Below, piece after piece: positions 4,945 to 6,745 of a stretch of DNA of 6,745 nucleotides. The stretch spans positions 1 through 6,745 of the forward strand of contig JAIRTV010000412.1 of NCBI GenBank assembly GCA_031254675.1, in the 5' to 3' direction. The notes under the pieces were generated by a model. That model did no database searches. It was given only the letters and a program-made list of their open reading frames with translations, and was not told where the DNA came from. The stretch comes from Planctomycetaceae bacterium (lineage in GTDB: Bacteria; Planctomycetota; Planctomycetia; Pirellulales; Thermoguttaceae). Positions within the stretch are counted from its first letter, which is position 1, and each line of letters begins with the position of its first letter. A program made the translations under genes and the position numbers.

Positions 4945-6744
4945 CTATTCATCCGACACCATTTGAATTGGAATTTGTACAATAAAGGTACTTCCCTGAT
5001 CGGGTTGGCTGACAAGAGTTAGTGTTCCGCTAAGACGTTCGACGGCGTGTTTGACAATCGCAAGACCTAAACCTGTCCCTGAAATTCGTGTCCCGTTACT
5101 GGATTTAATCCGATAAAATCGTTCGAAAATACGAGTCTGTTCCTCCAACGCAATACCACAACCCGTGTCTTGACACCGAACAACAAGCCGTTGTTCCGCT
5201 TCAAACGAAAAAGTAAGACAAATATTGCCGTTTTCCGGCGTGAATTTGACAGCGTTATCAACGAGATTTTGCAACACCAAACTCAAACGTTTTGTGTCGA
5301 TCAGAAATAAACAATCCGGTTTGTCCGGTTCAATCGTCAACGTAATGCCTTTATCAGCAGCTTTCGGATAAAATAAATCTTCCAATAATTGTTTTTGTTC
5401 GTTAATTGTGGTTGTTTCTAAACGTGTTGGCGACGATTCCTGTTCCACGTCGTGCAACGAAAGAAGATCATCCGTCAACGCCTCCAGTCGCGCAACATGT
5501 CGGTTAAGAATGGCAAAAACCGTTCGGAACATTTCCGGCGTATCACAAATTCCATCGGCAATATTATCCAATGTTGCACGAATTGTCGTCAACGGCGTTC
5601 GCAGTTCATGCGACGTGTTGGCAACAAAATCAATCTTCATCCGGTTTGTTTCAGTAATTGCCGTCAAATCATTGATAATCAATAAAATAGCAATTTCGTT
5701 GCGATCATTTTCGCCTGATATGTTGATTTTTTCGAGTTCCAACGAACGTTTACGGTCACGAAATTTAATATCAACATGTTTTGGTGTTACGCTTGCCGAA
5801 TCTTGTTCTTGTTCCTGAAAATAAAAATCCAGAATCGGCGTATATCGCAACAAATATTGAATCGGAACCGGATTGCTTGGTGTTGCCAATTCGAACATTG
5901 CTTTTGCCGACTCATTGTAATAAACAACCTGATTCGACGAATTTAACGCAAACACCGCATCAGGAAGATAACACAAAATCGTTTGAAGTCGTTCGCGTTG
6001 ACGTGAAATTGTTTCGAGTTGCGATGCAACCGTGTTACGCATTCGGTTGATGGCGTCAATCAGTTGCACCAGTTCACGCGATGCCGGCAATTCCAAAATC
6101 GGTTCGAAATTTCCTTCCGCAATTTGTCGCGCCGAAGAACTAATGACATGAAGCGGTTTGTACCAAATCCAACTCAAAAACACCGAAAGAACCACCGCAA
6201 CAAAAAGCATCAATACAAAACCTGTCGAAACCGCAAAAAAAATGTTACGCCGACTTTTCGCAAGATCGGCAACCGGAAATGCCACACGAACAACCGCAAC
6301 AATTTTTCCTTCCCACCGAACCGGTGTTGCAATATATCGATAATGAATTCGTTTCGTTTGGCTCAACCGAAGTGATTCCGATTGTTGACCGGTGAACGCT
6401 ACATAAATTTCCGGATGTTGTTCGGTATGATGCGGCTCCATTTTTTCAGCAGGATATTCCGAATCGCCAAGAACATTGCCTTCCGTATCGACAATCGTCA
6501 AACGAAATTCCGGCATTTTAGAATAGGATCGACAATATTGCGCGACAATATTTTTTGTATCATGCCATGATTCTTCGAGTTCGTCTCGAACCATAAAAAG
6601 AAGTTGTTGCTGAAATTGTTTCGAAACATTATCCGTATGCTGATCAACCGCATTGGTAATGTACCAAAATCCAAAACCAAGAATCAAACCAATCAACAAA
6701 AGATTGCCTAAAAATAAAATCGTAAAAAAACTAGGAAATTTCAT
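4945..6744 (-). CDS. Membrane sensor histidine kinase, PhoR/PnpS type
   Basis: 599 residues; the kinase half of a two-component system, autophosphorylating on His and passing phosphate to a response regulator. Order: membrane helix 1 (about 7-29); extracytoplasmic sensor domain (about 30-166) with RLTIVDTEGNVLGDSEYPAEKM and HHTEQHPEI, the pattern of PhoR/PnpS sensor domains; membrane helix 2 (about 167-190); HAMP (about 191-243); a PAS-like domain (about 250-360); HisKA with the H-box FVANTSHELRTPLTTIRA (phospho-acceptor H379); and the ATPase domain with N-box LQNLVDNAVKFTP (N497), DTGCGI (526-531), F-box IFERFYR and GTGLGLAIVKH (G2 box). All catalytic motifs are intact. The ATG at 6744 is one base from the window edge; MKFPSFFTILFLG looks like a true N-terminus, but an upstream start cannot be excluded. 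A phosphate-responsive role is suggested by family, not shown. No clear terminator follows the stop. Confidence 0.93.
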   Translation of the reverse strand: MKFPSFFTILFLGNLLLIGLILGFGFWYITNAVDQHTDNVSKQFQQQLLFMVRDELEESWHDTKNIVAQYCRSYSKMPEFRLTIVDTEGNVLGDSEYPAEKMEPHHTEQHPEIYVAFTGQQSESLRLSQTKRIHYRYIATPVRWEGKIVAVVRVAFPVADLAKSRRNIFFAVSTGFVLMLFVAVVLSVFLSWIWYKPLHVISSSARQIAEGNFEPILELPASRELVQLIDAINRMRNTVASQLETISRQRERLQTILCYLPDAVFALNSSNQVVYYNESAKAMFELATPSNPVPIQYLLRYTPILDFYFQEQEQDSASVTPKHVDIKFRDRKRSLELEKINISGENDRNEIAILLIINDLTAITETNRMKIDFVANTSHELRTPLTTIRATLDNIADGICDTPEMFRTVFAILNRHVARLEALTDDLLSLHDVEQESSPTRLETTTINEQKQLLEDLFYPKAADKGITLTIEPDKPDCLFLIDTKRLSLVLQNLVDNAVKFTPENGNICLTFSFEAEQRLVVRCQDTGCGIALEEQTRIFERFYRIKSSNGTRISGTGLGLAIVKHAVERLSGTLTLVSQPDQGSTFIVQIPIQMVSDE

Positions 6745-6745
6745 T

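Overview
The window is a compact stretch of bacterial chromosome, AT-rich (roughly 40% G+C by eye, not counted). Five complete protein genes lie on the minus strand, and the tail of one plus-strand gene enters from the left edge. There are no signs of mobile DNA, CRISPR, rRNA or tRNA. A PhoR-type kinase, a HemD and a small membrane-anchored protein of a type I associate with Planctomycetota make a Gram-negative bacterium of that phylum my best guess. That placement rests on remembered protein style, not on a search, and is held at low confidence.

Layout in the direction of transcription (right to left). (1) 6744-4945: a membrane-bound sensor histidine kinase of the PhoR/PnpS type. Its response regulator is not in the window and would be expected just beyond the right edge. 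(2) 4944-4735: an intergenic region with a good sigma-70-like promoter (perfect TATAAT, 17-bp spacer). Between the promoter and the next gene lies a run of 11-bp phased repeats resembling the architecture of sites bound by OmpR/PhoB-type regulators. (3) 4722-1870: a probable three-gene operon. It holds uroporphyrinogen-III synthase (hemD), a one-pass membrane protein with an extracytoplasmic domain whose outline recalls YpmS/DUF2140, and an iron-type alcohol dehydrogenase. hemD and the membrane protein share an ATGA overlap with a strong Shine-Dalgarno sequence; the dehydrogenase follows after 46 bp with its own near-perfect Shine-Dalgarno. (4) 1869-1619: a 251-bp AT-rich gap with an inverted repeat and a doubtful 35-codon frame. 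(5) 1618-215: a MATE-family multidrug/cation antiporter closest in style to MepA. It converges on the plus-strand fragment at 1-177, and a hairpin plus T-tract at the junction can end transcription from the left.

Most of this is ordinary chromosomal housekeeping and I see no obviously new multi-gene system. The items most worth a second look are the 11-bp phased repeat ahead of hemD next to a PhoR-like kinase, the hemD-coupled membrane protein, and the Gln in place of a metal-ligand His in the alcohol dehydrogenase.
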